Of a DNA stretch of 64,000 nt, positions 35,822 to 46,565 are shown piece by piece. This stretch comes from Salvelinus alpinus (taxonomy: Eukaryota; Chordata; Actinopteri; Salmoniformes; Salmonidae), in assembly GCF_045679555.1 (NCBI RefSeq), contig NC_092087.1, positions 85,959,331 to 86,023,330 on the forward strand, in the 5' to 3' direction. The translations under genes were made by a program, and so were the position numbers. The notes beneath the pieces were generated by a model. That model saw only the letters and a list, made by a program, of their open reading frames with translations, was not told the DNA's origin and did no database searches. Each line of letters opens with the position of its first letter. Position 1 is the stretch's first letter.

Positions 35822-36189
35822 CTTGGGGGGATAATTTATTTAATTAATCCAGTTTGCATGTTTTATTATGATTTTATTATAACATTTGTTTTAAACTTAA
35901 CCCTTTTTAACCTCAGCACTTAATCAATACGTTTTTGAACTTCGGCCTGTCATGTTTTCCCACCCTCTCTTGACCGGTTGGATGTACAATATAGAAACGG
36001 GGCAGAAAGTTGCAATAGGCCCGTGCAACCCAAGGGTTGATACCAGAATAAACAGAAACCCTCTTTAACCTGACATTGATTCTAACATTAACCCTAAACC
36101 CCCTAGAAATAGCATTTGACCTTGTGGGGACCAACAAAATGTCCCCAGTTGGTTAAATTTTTGTTGGTTTACTATTCCTGTGGGGAAAC

Positions 36190-37150
36190 TATATGTACAA
36201 AATAATGTGGACACCTCCTCAAATAAGTGGATTCAGCTGTTAAGCCACAGCCGTTGCTGACTGGTGTATAACATCGAGCATGCAGCCATGCCATCTCCAT
36301 AGACAAACATTGTCAGTAGAATGGCCTTACTGAAGACTTCAGTGACTTTCAACGTGGCACCGTCAAAGGATGACACCTTTCCAGTTTGACAAATTTCTGC
36401 CCTGCTAGAACAAGGTTAACATGGCCGAGCAGCCGGACACAAGCCTAAGATCACCGTGCGCAATGCCAAGCATTGGCTGGAGTGGTGTAAAACTCGTCAC
36501 CATTGGACTCTGGAGCAGTGGAAACGCGTTCTCTGGAGTGATGAATAACGTTTCACCATCTGGCAGTTCGACGGACGTTTCTGGGTTTGGTGGATGACAG
36601 GAGAACACTACCAGTCCCCCCAAAAAGTGCCAACTAAAGTTTGGTGGAGGAAGAATAATGGTCTGGGGCTGTTTTTCATGGTTCGGGCCCCTTAGTTCCA
36701 TTGTTAGGAAATCTTAACGATACAGCATACAATGACATTCTAGATGATTCTGTGCTTTCAAGTTTGTGGCAACAGTTTGGGGAAGGCCCTTTCCTGTTAC
36801 AGCATGACAATGCCCCCGTAGATAAAGCGAGGTCCATACAGAAATGGTTTGTCGAGATTGGTGTGGAAGAACTGACAGAGCCCTGACCTCAACCACATTG
36901 AACACCTTTGGGATGAATTGGAATGCCGACTGCAAGCCAAGTCTAATCGCCCAACATCAGTGCCCAACCTCACTAATGTCTTGTGGCTGAATGGAAGCAA
37001 GTCCCAGCAGCAATGTTCCAACATCTAGTGGAAAGCCTTCCCAAACGTGTAGGCTGTTATAGCAGGGACAAACTCCATATTAATGCCCATGATTTTTTAA
37101 TTCGTTGTTTGACGAGCAGGTGTCCACATACTTTTGGTAATGTAGTGTAG
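36190..37150 (+). mobile_element. Tc1-like transposon, degenerate
   Basis: From AATAATGTGGACACCTCCTC to GCAGGTGTCCACATACTTTT. It has transposase remnants such as [15 protein letters not shown] (36701-36886) and the downstream acidic region, with many stops. Same family as the copies at 27.9 and 54.7 kb. Confidence 0.75.
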
Positions 37151-37589
37151 GTACCTGCATCTGTAGGGAAGGCCCATAAGGCCCATGGAGTCTGTATCAA
37201 AGTCTAGAGAGCTGGTTGTTATGGATGTAGAAAAGTTAAAACACACATCCTACACAGTATATATGTCAACCCTACTCCCTATCAGTCTGGTCCTAAAGGG
37301 CCCTCAGCTAAGTCAACTGTGTCACACGCAGACACACACACAGGCCCACATGTACACACACACACTGCAGTGCTACAATGTTTGTTTGCAAGTCTTTTTT
37401 ACCCTGGTAAATCTCTCATCACTATGTAGATCAACACTACTACACTGAGACACTTTATAAATACTGGCCCTAAAACACAGCTCAAAACTGAACAACAAGT
37501 AAAATGATACATTACCCTCAATAATATGACTAATGACTAAAAACAAATAACCCCAAACTATATTTCAAGATATTGACAATTGTACTTAC

Positions 37590-37640
37590 AGAGTGAAGTG
37601 AAGGGGAGAGGTCTTGTACAGTGAGTCAGTTAGTGTGAGT
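37590..37640 (-). promoter_or_regulatory. Candidate untranslated first exon of gene C
   Basis: On the minus strand a conserved block ends in CACTTCACTCT followed by GTAAGT (exon end 37590). It has no ATG. Copies with the same donor end at 11230, 16909 and 39945. Its position upstream of the signal exon, which has a possible acceptor before its ATG, suggests a non-coding first exon. The start is not determined. Confidence 0.45.
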
Positions 37641-37672
37641 TCTGTGGTTGACACACATTTAACTGCCCTTAT

Positions 37673-37702
37673 CCTTCCTCTTTAAGTCATTAACATGCAT
37701 GA
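37673..37702 (-). promoter_or_regulatory. Ets/PU.1-like box and ATGCATGTTAAT element upstream of gene C
   Basis: Minus strand reads ATGCATGTTAATGACTT then AAAGAGGAAGGA. AAAGAGGAAG matches the purine-rich PU.1/Ets core used by many B-cell and myeloid genes; ATGCATG resembles part of an octamer. It lies about 80 bases upstream of the candidate first-exon donor. Three copies are conserved (12244-12275, here, 40085-40115). Function is inferred. Confidence 0.4.
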
Positions 37703-38112
37703 TGACTAGATCAGTACATCAGAAAAGGGATGTTACTGTATTTCAACAGAAATTGTGCAATAGACTGCATATCTATATGTACTTTTCTTCATTTGAGGAG
37801 TGGGACTACATTTTTAAAAATAGCTAAATGTGTCATATTTCCAACGTGATATTTTGACAACACAGAGAACCATTTAAACAACGTGTCGACTACAGAGGGC
37901 TTGATGCGGTTGCTAGGTGATTTGTGACGCATCTGCAAGCCCTCTATACTATTTAGAATGTTAACAATTTCTTAGAATGTGTTGTCTTGTCCTTCTGAGT
38001 TCTGTATATACAGGTCAAAGTTCTATGATATCATTCAAATAGAACCCATTCAATAAGAACCCATTCATTTAAACCCCACTCATCAGATGAATCAAATTAA
38101 TACTGAAGGTTC

Positions 38113-38723
38113 CAGTGTTCTAGACTAGAGCTCCACCTTCTGGCATCTCAACATTACTGCAGTGTTCTAGACTAGAGCTCCACCTACTGGCATCTCAACA
38201 TTACTGCAGTGTTCTAGACTAGAGCTCTCCCTACTGGCATCTCAACATTACTGCAGTGTTCTAGACTAGAGCTCTCCCTACTGGCATCTCAACATTACTG
38301 CAGTGTTCTAGACTAGAGCTCTCCCTACTGGCATCTCAACAATACTGCTGTGTTCTAGACTAGAGCTCTACCTACTGGCATCTCAACATTACTGCAGTGT
38401 TCTAGACTAGAGCTCTCCCTACTGGCATCTCAACATTACTGCAGTGTTCTAGACTAGAGCTCTCCCTACTGGCATCTCAACATTACTGCAGTGTTCTAGA
38501 CTAGAGCTCTCCCTACTGGCATCTCAACATTACTGCAGTGTTCTAGACTAGAGCTCTCCCTACTGGCATCTTAACATTACTGCAGTGTTATAAACTAGAG
38601 CTCCACCTTCTGGCATCTCAACATTACTGCAGTGTTCTAGACTAGAGCTCTACCTACTGGCATCTCAACATTACTGCAGTGTTCTAGACTAGAGCTCTCC
38701 CTACTGGCATCTCAACATTACTG
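38113..38723. repeat. 47-bp minisatellite, 13 copies
   Basis: Same unit as 12579-16526, in the same context (CTGAAGGTTCC before, ACTGCACCATCCTAATAAT after). No higher-order structure seen. Confidence 0.9.
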
Positions 38724-38724
38724 C

Positions 38725-39200
38725 ACCATCCTAATAATAATGTCCTCATTAATGTTGGATTAATAACAACATAACAAACTGGAAATACATCAGATAAACT
38801 AGTGAAAAACTAAACTGTTTACTTGACAAAGTCACAGTTAAGCAAATATACACTGTTGTATTACAATATGCCACTATCATATTCTGTTACACTGTTGTCC
38901 CTTGTGTACAATAAAGGAGGCTGGTACAATGAGCATGTCCTTCTATATATCTGCCCACCAGCCTCCTCTACTGGACAGTACAGGTAGTAGCAGAGGCATC
39001 AATATCATCACCATCATCATCACCATAGTGATGCTGTGTTGACTGTATAGGCTAATGTACTCTGTTGTCCATATAGGCTAATGCAGCATGTTATCCATAT
39101 GTAGTATAATGTAGCCTGTTATCCATATATAGTCTAATGTAGCCTGTTATCGATATATAGTCTAATGTAGCATGTTATTCATATATAGTCTAATGTAGCC
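38725..39200. repeat. Short tandem GTAGCCTGTTATCCATATAT-like repeats
   Basis: 39040-39200 holds about five degenerate copies of a ~36-base unit with TAATGTAGC. The rest shows no gene. Confidence 0.5.
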
Positions 39201-40110
39201 AGTTGGGTGGGGTACAGGGCCTCATTACTGAAAATGAACCAGGCTCATATTGTGTTGTGTTGTATTGTGCTATATGGTTGTATATGTGAATACTGTCTGT
39301 CTGTAAGTCTATTGCACTATGTATGTAATGTGTGTGACTTGTTGCATGTCTGTCTACATCTGTCTATTTAAGATGATATGTAGTATGATGCAAAAACTAT
39401 TTCCTAATACAGTAAAGTCCTCACCATCATCATCATCACCATCACCATCATCACCATCATTATAAACAACAACAACTTATTGAACAGATCTTTAGTACTG
39501 TGAACACATATTTCTGAATGTTCTGAAGCTGTTTTATTCTCAGAACCCCAAATATAGGAGGATAAATGTTCAATCCTCTACGATCCGTCAAGCTGTACAG
39601 CAGCCTAAAGACTGACCACCAGGTTCAATGATAGCTCCTATCCCCAAGCTGAGAGGCTAAACAGAAGTGACTCACAAACACATACACATGCGTACACACA
39701 CACATACACTGCAGTGTTACAATGTTTGTCTGCATGTCTATTTTACCCTGGTTAATCATCTCATCACTATGTAGATCAACACTCCTACACTAAGACACTT
39801 TATGAATACTGGCCCTGATGTAACAACCAAAACACAGCTCAAAACATAACAAGAAGTAAAATGATACAATACCTTCAAGTATATGACTTATTACTAAAAC
39901 AAAAACCAGAAACTATATTTCAAGATATTGTCAAGAGTACTTACAGAGTGAAGTGAAGGGGAGTGAAGTGAAGTGAAGGGGAGAGGTCTTGTACAGTGGG
40001 TAGTGAGTGGGAACTGCTAGTAAGTGTCAGTTCTGTGGTTGATACATATTTAAAGTAGAACACAAGTAGCTGATACAGAACTGTCCTTCCTCTTTAAGAC
40101 ATTAACATGC
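39200..40110 (-). other. Orphan upstream block of a lost receptor gene
   Basis: 39205-39650 repeats the sequence that lies directly upstream of the signal exons of C (34.7-35.15 kb) and D (63.5-63.88 kb). 39710-40070 repeats the first-exon block. No signal, Ig or TM exon accompanies it, so a family member's promoter side survived while its coding part was deleted. Confidence 0.6.
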
Positions 40111-40115
40111 ATGAG
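40085..40115 (-). promoter_or_regulatory. Orphan Ets/PU.1-like box copy
   Basis: Third copy of the AAAGAGGAAGGA plus ATGCATGTTAAT module. It sits by the donor-bearing block ending at 39945, with no receptor exons downstream on the minus strand before gene C's own upstream region. Confidence 0.35.
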
Positions 40116-40818
40116 GACCAGAACAGCATGTCAGAGAAGGGAGGTTACTGTATTAAAATGGGCCCTACATTTCTATAATGGACACAATGTCCCCCATTTC
40201 CACTTTTATTTCAATACAGAACCATGTTAACAATATGTTGACTATTCTATATGGAATGTTTATAATATCTCAGAATGTGTTGCCTTGTCCCTCTGAGTTC
40301 TACATGGAACAGGTCAAAGTTCCATTTACATTTGGTCAGTTCCATGATGTCATTCATTCTATTCTACAAACACATTCAATGTACACTCCTCATGAGCTGC
40401 ATCAAAGACCCTGCACTGACCCCCTTTAGTGTCTACAACATGGTTGTTGTAGAGGCGTTGGCCTGGGCAACAACCCCCTCAAGATTCTAATGATGACATC
40501 ATCTCTATCATCTAACATCAATGATCAAACATGTTTCACAGCTCAGGCCGAGGGGGCGGGGGAAGGAAATCAGAGGAGCACTCCTCTTCACTTTGATTGA
40601 CACTTACTCCTACTGTGTGTCCAGTGTGCTGTCTGTGCTGTTTGTCAGAGGACTACAAAAGCGGTGACACCCCCCAACAGCCCCATTCTATCCAAGCTTC
40701 CTGTTCCCTTTTAAGGTAGCTACACGGTCCCTCCTCCTCTTCCTCAATCTTCATATTCATTATTCTGTTATTCCTTCTCTTCTTCCTTACTCTGTCATAT
40801 CCGGACGGTACGTGGTGT

Positions 40819-41930
40819 TCAGGGTTGCCATGGTTTCCTGTCTCTTCCTCTCTGGTCAGGCTTGTGTTTGAAGCGACACTTGTCACCATAGAAACAGCCG
40901 GTGGTCCTCCAGAAGAAACACTCGTCACCATTGATGGGAGCCATCCTCCTGGTCCTGGGAGAGAGCGAGACAAACAGTATGAAAACACAAGCACTTGCAC
41001 CTGTGCTCCTGCTTCCTCCTTCCATCACTTTGTACATTTCAAAAGTTTATATGAGATGATTGGTAACACTTTAGAATAACTCATAATTATTCATTATAAA
41101 TGCTTATATATATATGTTTATAAATCGTAGATGATGTTTTGACAGACAGATGGATGTCCTTACCCTGTGGATGCGTACTGGGAGGCTGAGGAGGTGTTGA
41201 GGCCTATAGAGTTGGTCCTCTGAGGAGAAGGAGGGGTTCTCTGCATCCAGCGGTCTGGGTACCTGATTACCAGCCTGGTGCTCTCCAGCTCCACACCCTG
41301 GACAGGAGGACAAACAGCAGGCACATTCCAAATACATGCAATGGGACCAATAGCATAGTCCCACAAGTACAATGGAACCAATAACAAAACTTGTTTTTCC
41401 TTTGCTGACAGAAAGGAGTTGAATGGTTGTACTTTTCTCTCTGTGTTGAACGATGGTGATACTATTTTAAGCTCTAAACTGAAGCTCTAAACTGAAGGCT
41501 CTTGACTCTGTGTATCATGCAGAGACGTCTAACTCACCATTGTGATCTCTACAGTGCTGTCAGGTGGACATCAGTAGCAACACGCAGGCTCATACACTGG
41601 TACATTCTTATTCAGAAGACCATTCAAGGAAAACTGAGGGGAGGGGAGGGGAGGTAGAGGAGATGAAGTGAGAGTGAAGGGAGGAAAGGATGGGGAGATA
41701 GAAGGAGTGGAGAGAGGGAAAAGACAGACCGACACACACACACACACACACACACAATCAGCAATGTCCACGTTTACAGTAGAAAGCTCAGACACTGACC
41801 TTCAAACCCATTGGTGCACTCCCCTTGAGGAAGTATCCCTTTGGCCAATCAGGGGTTGAGCTGGATGGACTTCTGAGCATCTGATAGGATAGAGGGGTAG
41901 AGCTCCAGACACCAGTAGCAGTATAAACCA
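40819..41930 (-). pseudogene. Remnant of a TPR plus CCCH zinc-finger gene
   Basis: Unrelated to the Ig receptors. The CCCH exon 40819-40954 reads TRRMAPINGDECFFW then TTGCFYGDKCRFKHKPDQ and stops; Cys-x7-Cys-x5-Cys-x3-His is complete. The upstream exon 41164-41297 (GVELESTRLVIRYPDRWMQ) has good splice sites and joins in phase. A TPR-like segment at about 41800-41910 reads LSDAQKSIQLNP, then needs a one-base shift to continue DWPKGYFLKGSA, so it is frameshifted. An intermediate piece (SLNGLLNKNVPVYEPA) lies near 41590-41640. TPR wording resembles TTC31-type proteins, but the identity is uncertain. Confidence 0.55.
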
Positions 41931-42069
41931 TATTCCCAAAGAACCAAAGAAATACAAGAAATGAGATCAAAGTAGAAATAGTCCATCCAGACCTTTACCA
42001 CCTAGTAAATCTGTTGGACCACTTACATTAGAGTTCTCCTGCAGTAGTCTAGGGAGTGACACACCCATA

Positions 42070-42119
<50 letters not shown>

Positions 42120-42196
42120 CTTTACCACCTAGTAAATCTGTTGGACCACTTACATTAGAGTACTCCTGCAATAGTCTAGGGAGCAACATACCCATA

Positions 42197-42236
<40 letters not shown>

Positions 42237-42376
42237 GCAAAAACACACACATACACACAAAAACACACACACGCACACACACATTTAAACACACATATAC
42301 ACACACAAACACAAGCAAACACACACATACACACACACACGCACAAAAACACACACGCACAAACACATATAAACAG

Positions 42377-42408
<32 letters not shown>

Positions 42409-42410
42409 CG
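41735..42410. repeat. (CA)n tracts and a ~125-bp direct duplication
   Basis: CA tracts at 41735-41757, 42066-42115 and 42199-42410. The sequence CTTTACCACCTAGTAAATCT through GTCTAGGGAG occurs at 41992-42055 and again at 42119-42182, each followed by a CA tract, so a short unit was duplicated together with its microsatellite. Confidence 0.8.
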
Positions 42411-43168
42411 TCTGAACTACCGGGAAAGACTCTGGCAAGTTCCAGACTCAGTGTGTGTTTACGTGTGTGTGCGCGTGCATGCATGTTCGTGTGTGTGTTT
42501 GTTGATGAACAGTGCTGATTGTTGATCTATTACAGTTTATCTCCTGACAGTAATGGAGTATGCCTGGCTGGCCTATAGGCTAGCCACTCATGCATTATGT
42601 TGCTCAATGGCGCCATCATGTGTACAATAGGCAGAAATACAAGAAACATTATTTATTTATTTGTTGTCTATTTATTGTCTAACTTTGAGCTTATTTACAA
42701 CATGATACTTGTACTGTATTCAATGTAAAAAAAAAAAAAATCAAAATGTAATGTATCTAAAATAGGTAATAATTCATAATTTGGTAATAAAACAAGCAAT
42801 TTTATTACACTGAACAATTTTTATTTTTTATTTTTTTTATTTTACCTTTATTTAACCAGGTAGGCTAGTTGAGAACAAGTTCTCATTTGCAACTGCGACC
42901 TGGCCAAGATAAAGCATAGCAGTGTGAACAGACAACAACACAGAGTTACACATGGAGTAAACAATAAACAAGTCAATAACATGGTAGAAAAAAAGAAAAA
43001 AAGAGAATCTATATACAATGTGTGCAAAAGGCATGAGGAGGTAGGCAATAAATCAGATAATTACAATTTAGCAGATTAACACTGGAGTGGTAAATCATCA
43101 GATGGTCATGTGCAAGTAGAGATACTGGTGTGCAAAAAAAGCAGAAAAGGAAATAAAAGCAGTATGGG

Positions 43169-46100
43169 TGTAACGGTGGTCCTCTCTCTCTTCATACGAA
43201 AAGGAGGAGTATTGAGGGAACCAAGGCGCAGCGGGTTGTGAATACATAATGATTTATTAAATAAACAAAATAGACAAAGATGAAAACGAACTATACTTGA
43301 TAATGATACAAAATAACAAAACGAAAGTAGACAGACCTGAACGACGAACATACATAAACACGAGAACGCACGAACAGGGAAAAATAGCCTACATGAAATG
43401 AACAAACCGTAACAGTCCCGTATGGTGCGACAAACACTGACACAGGAGACAACCACCCACAAACAAACCTTGTGAACAGCCTACCTAAATATGACTCTCA
43501 ATTAGAGGAACGCCAAACACCTGCCTCCAATTGAGAGCCATACCAGGCAACCCTAAACCAACATAGAAACAGACAACATAGAATGCCCACCCAAACTCAC
43601 GTCCTGACCAACTAACACACAAAACTAAACAGAAAACAGGTCAGGAACGTGACATAACCCCCCCCTCAAGATGCGTACTCCGAACGCATCACCAAAAAGT
43701 CCAGGGGAGGGTCTGGGTGGGCATCTGACCACGGTGGTGGCTTAGGCTCCGGGCGTGGTTCCCACCCCACCATAATCAACCCCCGCTTCCCTATCCTCCC
43801 CACAAAGACCACCCTCCAAATAACCCCACCTAAATTTAGGGGGAACACCAGAATCAAGGACAGCTCTGGGACAAGGTAGCTCAGGACATAGGGATAGCTC
43901 AGGACAGAGGGATAGCTTAGGAGAGAGAGGTAGCTCAGGATAAAGAGGTAGCTCAGGATAGAGGGGCAACTCCGGACTGAAGGGCAGCTCCGGACAGAGA
44001 GACAGCTCTGGACTGAGGGGCAGTTCAGGATTACTAGCCGCTTCTGGCTGAGGGACAGCTCATGGCTGACTGACGGCTCTGGACGCTCATGGCAGGCTGA
44101 CGGCTCTGGACGCTCATGGCAGGCTGACGGCTCTGGACGCTCATGGCATGCTGACGGCTCTGGACGCTCATGGCATGCTGACGGCTCTGGACGCTCATGG
44201 CAGGCTGACGGCTCTGGACGCTCATGGCAGGCTGACGGCTCTGGACGCTCATGGCAGGCTGACGGCTCTGGACGCTCATGGCAGGCTGACGGCTCTGGAC
44301 GCTCATGGCAGGCTGACGGCTCTGGACGCTCATGGCAGGCTGACGGCTCTGGACGCTCATGGCAGGCTGACGGCTCTGGACGCTCATGGCAGGCTGACGG
44401 CTCTGGACGCTCATGGCTCTCTAACGGCTCTGGCTGCTCATGGCTCTCTAACGGCTCTGGCTGCTCATGGCTCTCTGACGGCTCTGGCTGCTCATGGCTC
44501 TCTGACGGCTCTGGCTGCTCATGGCTCTCTGACGGCTCTGGCTGCTCATGGCTCGCTGACGGCTCTGGCAGATCCTGTCTGGCTGGCGGCTCTGGCAGAT
44601 CCTGTCTGGCTGGCGGCTCTGGCAGATCCTGTCTGGCTGGCGGCTCTGGCAGATCCTGTCTGGTTGGCGGCTCTGGCAGATCCTGTCTGGTTGGCGGCTC
44701 TGGCAGACCCTGTCTGACGGACGGCTCTAGCGGCTCCTGTCTGGCGGGCGGCTCTAGCGGCTCCTGTCTGGCGGACGGCTCTGTAGGCTCATGGCAGACG
44801 GGCGGCTTTGCAGGCTCATGGCAGACGGGCGGCTTTGCAGGCTCATTGCAGACGGGCGGCTCAGACGGCGCTGGGGAGACGGATGGCTCAGATGGCGCTG
44901 GGGAGACGGATGGCTCAGATGGCGCTGGGGAGACGGATGGCTCAGATGGCGCTGGGGAGACGGATGGCTCAGATGGCGCTGGGGAGACGGATGGCTCTGG
45001 CCGGATAAGGCGCACTGTAGACCTGGTGCGTGGTGCCGGAACTGGAGGCACGGGGCTAAGGACACGCACCTTCATACTAGTGCGGGGAGCAGGGACAGGG
45101 CACACTGAACTCTCAAAGCGTACTCTATACCTGGTGCGTGGTACCGGCACTGGTGGCACCGGGCTGAGGGCACGCACCTCAGGACTAGTACGGGGAGAAG
45201 TGACAGTGTGTACAGGACTTAGGAGACGCACAGGTGGCTTAGTGCGTGGGGCCGGAACTGGAGGCACCGAACTGGATACACGCACTATAGGGAGAGTGCG
45301 TGGAGGAGGAACAGGGCTCTGGAAATGCCCTGGTAGCCCAGTGCGTAGTGTAGGCACTGTAGGTACTAGGCTGGGGCGGGGAGGTGGCACCGGAAATACC
45401 GGACCGTGCAGGCGTACTGGCTCTCTTGAGCATTGAGCCTGCCCAACCTTACCTGGTTGAATGCTCCCGGTCGCCCGCCCAGTGCGGGGAGGTGGAATAA
45501 CCCGCACCGGGCTGTGTAGGCGAACCGGGGAAACCATGCGTAAGGCAGGTGCCATGTATGCCGGCCCGAGGAGACGCACTGGAGACCAGACGCGTTGAGC
45601 CGGCCTCATGACACCTGGCTCAATGCCCAATCTAGCCCTACCAGTGCGGGGAGGTGGAATAACCCGCACCGGGCTATGCACACGTACAGGAGACACCGTG
45701 CGCTCTACTGCGTAACACGGTGTCTGCCCGTACTCCCGCTCTCCACGGTTAGCCTGGGAAGTGGGCGCAGGTCTCCTACCTGCCCTTGGCCCACAACCCC
45801 TTAGCCCCCCCCCAAGAAATTTTTGGGAGTTACTCACGGGCTTTTCGGGCTTCCGTGCAAGACGCGTCCCCTCATAACGCCGGTTCCCTTCTCCGGTTGC
45901 CTCTGTTCTCCTCAGTGCCTCCACCTGTTCCCATGGGAGGCGATCCCTTCCAGCCAGGATCTCCTCCCATGTGTAGCAACCTTTACCGTCCAATACATCG
46001 TCCCAAGTCCATTCCTCCTTCTTGCGCTGTCCCTTACTCCGTTTACACCGCTGCTTGGCTCTGGATTGGTGGGTGGTTCTGTAACGGTGGTCCTCTCTCT

Positions 46101-46565
46101 CTTCATACGAAAAGGAGGAGTATTGAGGGAACCAAGGCGCAGCGGGTTGTGAATACATAATGATTTATTAAATAAACAAAATAGACAAAGATGAAAACGA
46201 ACTATACTTGATAATGATACAAAATAACAAAACGAAAGTAGACAGACCTGAACGACGAACATACATAAACACGAGAACGCACGAACAGGGAAAAATAGCC
46301 TACATGAAATGAACAAACCGTAACAGTCCCGTATGGTGCGACAAACACTGACACAGGAGACAACCACCCACAAACAAACCTTGTGAACAGCCTACCTAAA
46401 TATGACTCTCAATTAGAGGAACGCCAAACACCTGCCTCCAATTGAGAGCCATACCAGGCAACCCTAAACCAACATAGAAACAGACAACATAGAATGCCCA
46501 CCCAAACTCACGTCCTGACCAACTAACACACAAAACTAAACAGAAAACAGGTCAGGAACGTGACA
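43169..46565 (-). mobile_element. Non-autonomous LTR retrotransposon 2, apparently very young
   Basis: LTRs 43169-43654 and 46080-46565 are each 486 bp and look identical on reading. The target duplication is ATGGG at 43164-43168 and 46566-46570. On the minus strand the LTR starts TGTCACGTTCCTGACCTG and ends CGTTACA. A polypurine tract (TTGAGGGGGGGGTTA) precedes the 3' LTR. The interior is filled by one ORF; no polymerase or integrase. It is inserted in an older LINE fragment. Confidence 0.92.
43666..46158 (-). CDS. Intact 830-codon proline-rich ORF of LTR element 2
   Basis: Begins inside the 5' LTR (MYSQPAAPWFPQYSSFSYEE) and ends 12 bases before the 3' LTR. Modules: charged N-terminus with EEWTWDDVLDGKG and YTWEEILAGRD; a basic/proline part with SPVRVIPPPRTGRARLG; five PSVSPAPSE; then PPVCHEPAK, PPARQDLPE, PSESHEQPE and twelve PSACHERPE nine-residue repeats; and a conserved C-terminus, IWRVV, KRGLIMVGWEPRPEP, PPPWSDAHPDPPLDF. 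Element 1 shares both ends with different middle repeats. No catalytic motif, zinc knuckle or signal peptide is seen. It could be a gag-like or packaging protein, or fortuitous but selected coding sequence; I do not recognise a function. Confidence 0.7.
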   Translation of the reverse strand: MYSQPAAPWFPQYSSFSYEEREDHRYRTTHQSRAKQRCKRSKGQRKKEEWTWDDVLDGKGCYTWEEILAGRDRLPWEQVEALRRTEATGEGNRRYEGTRLARKPEKPVSNSQKFLGGGLRGCGPRAGRRPAPTSQANRGEREYGQTPCYAVERTVSPVRVHSPVRVIPPPRTGRARLGIEPGVMRPAQRVWSPVRLLGPAYMAPALRMVSPVRLHSPVRVIPPPRTGRATGSIQPGKVGQAQCSREPVRLHGPVFPVPPPRPSLVPTVPTLRTGLPGHFQSPVPPPRTLPIVRVSSSVPPVPAPRTKPPVRLLSPVHTVTSPRTSPEVRALSPVPPVPVPRTRYRVRFESSVCPVPAPRTSMKVRVLSPVPPVPAPRTRSTVRLIRPEPSVSPAPSEPSVSPAPSEPSVSPAPSEPSVSPAPSEPSVSPAPSEPPVCNEPAKPPVCHEPAKPPVCHEPTEPSARQEPLEPPARQEPLEPSVRQGLPEPPTRQDLPEPPTRQDLPEPPARQDLPEPPARQDLPEPPARQDLPEPSASHEQPEPSESHEQPEPSESHEQPEPSESHEQPEPLESHEQPEPLESHERPEPSACHERPEPSACHERPEPSACHERPEPSACHERPEPSACHERPEPSACHERPEPSACHERPEPSACHERPEPSACHERPEPSACHERPEPSACHERPEPSACHERPEPSVSHELSLSQKRLVILNCPSVQSCLSVRSCPSVRSCPSILSYLFILSYLSLLSYPSVLSYPYVLSYLVPELSLILVFPLNLGGVIWRVVFVGRIGKRGLIMVGWEPRPEPKPPPWSDAHPDPPLDFLVMRSEYAS

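Noticed and set aside
44148..45436. Plus-strand frames of 100-196 codons over the LTR element ORF
   Set aside because: They are the reverse reading of nine-codon-period repeats and do not share start, end or conserved modules with element 1.
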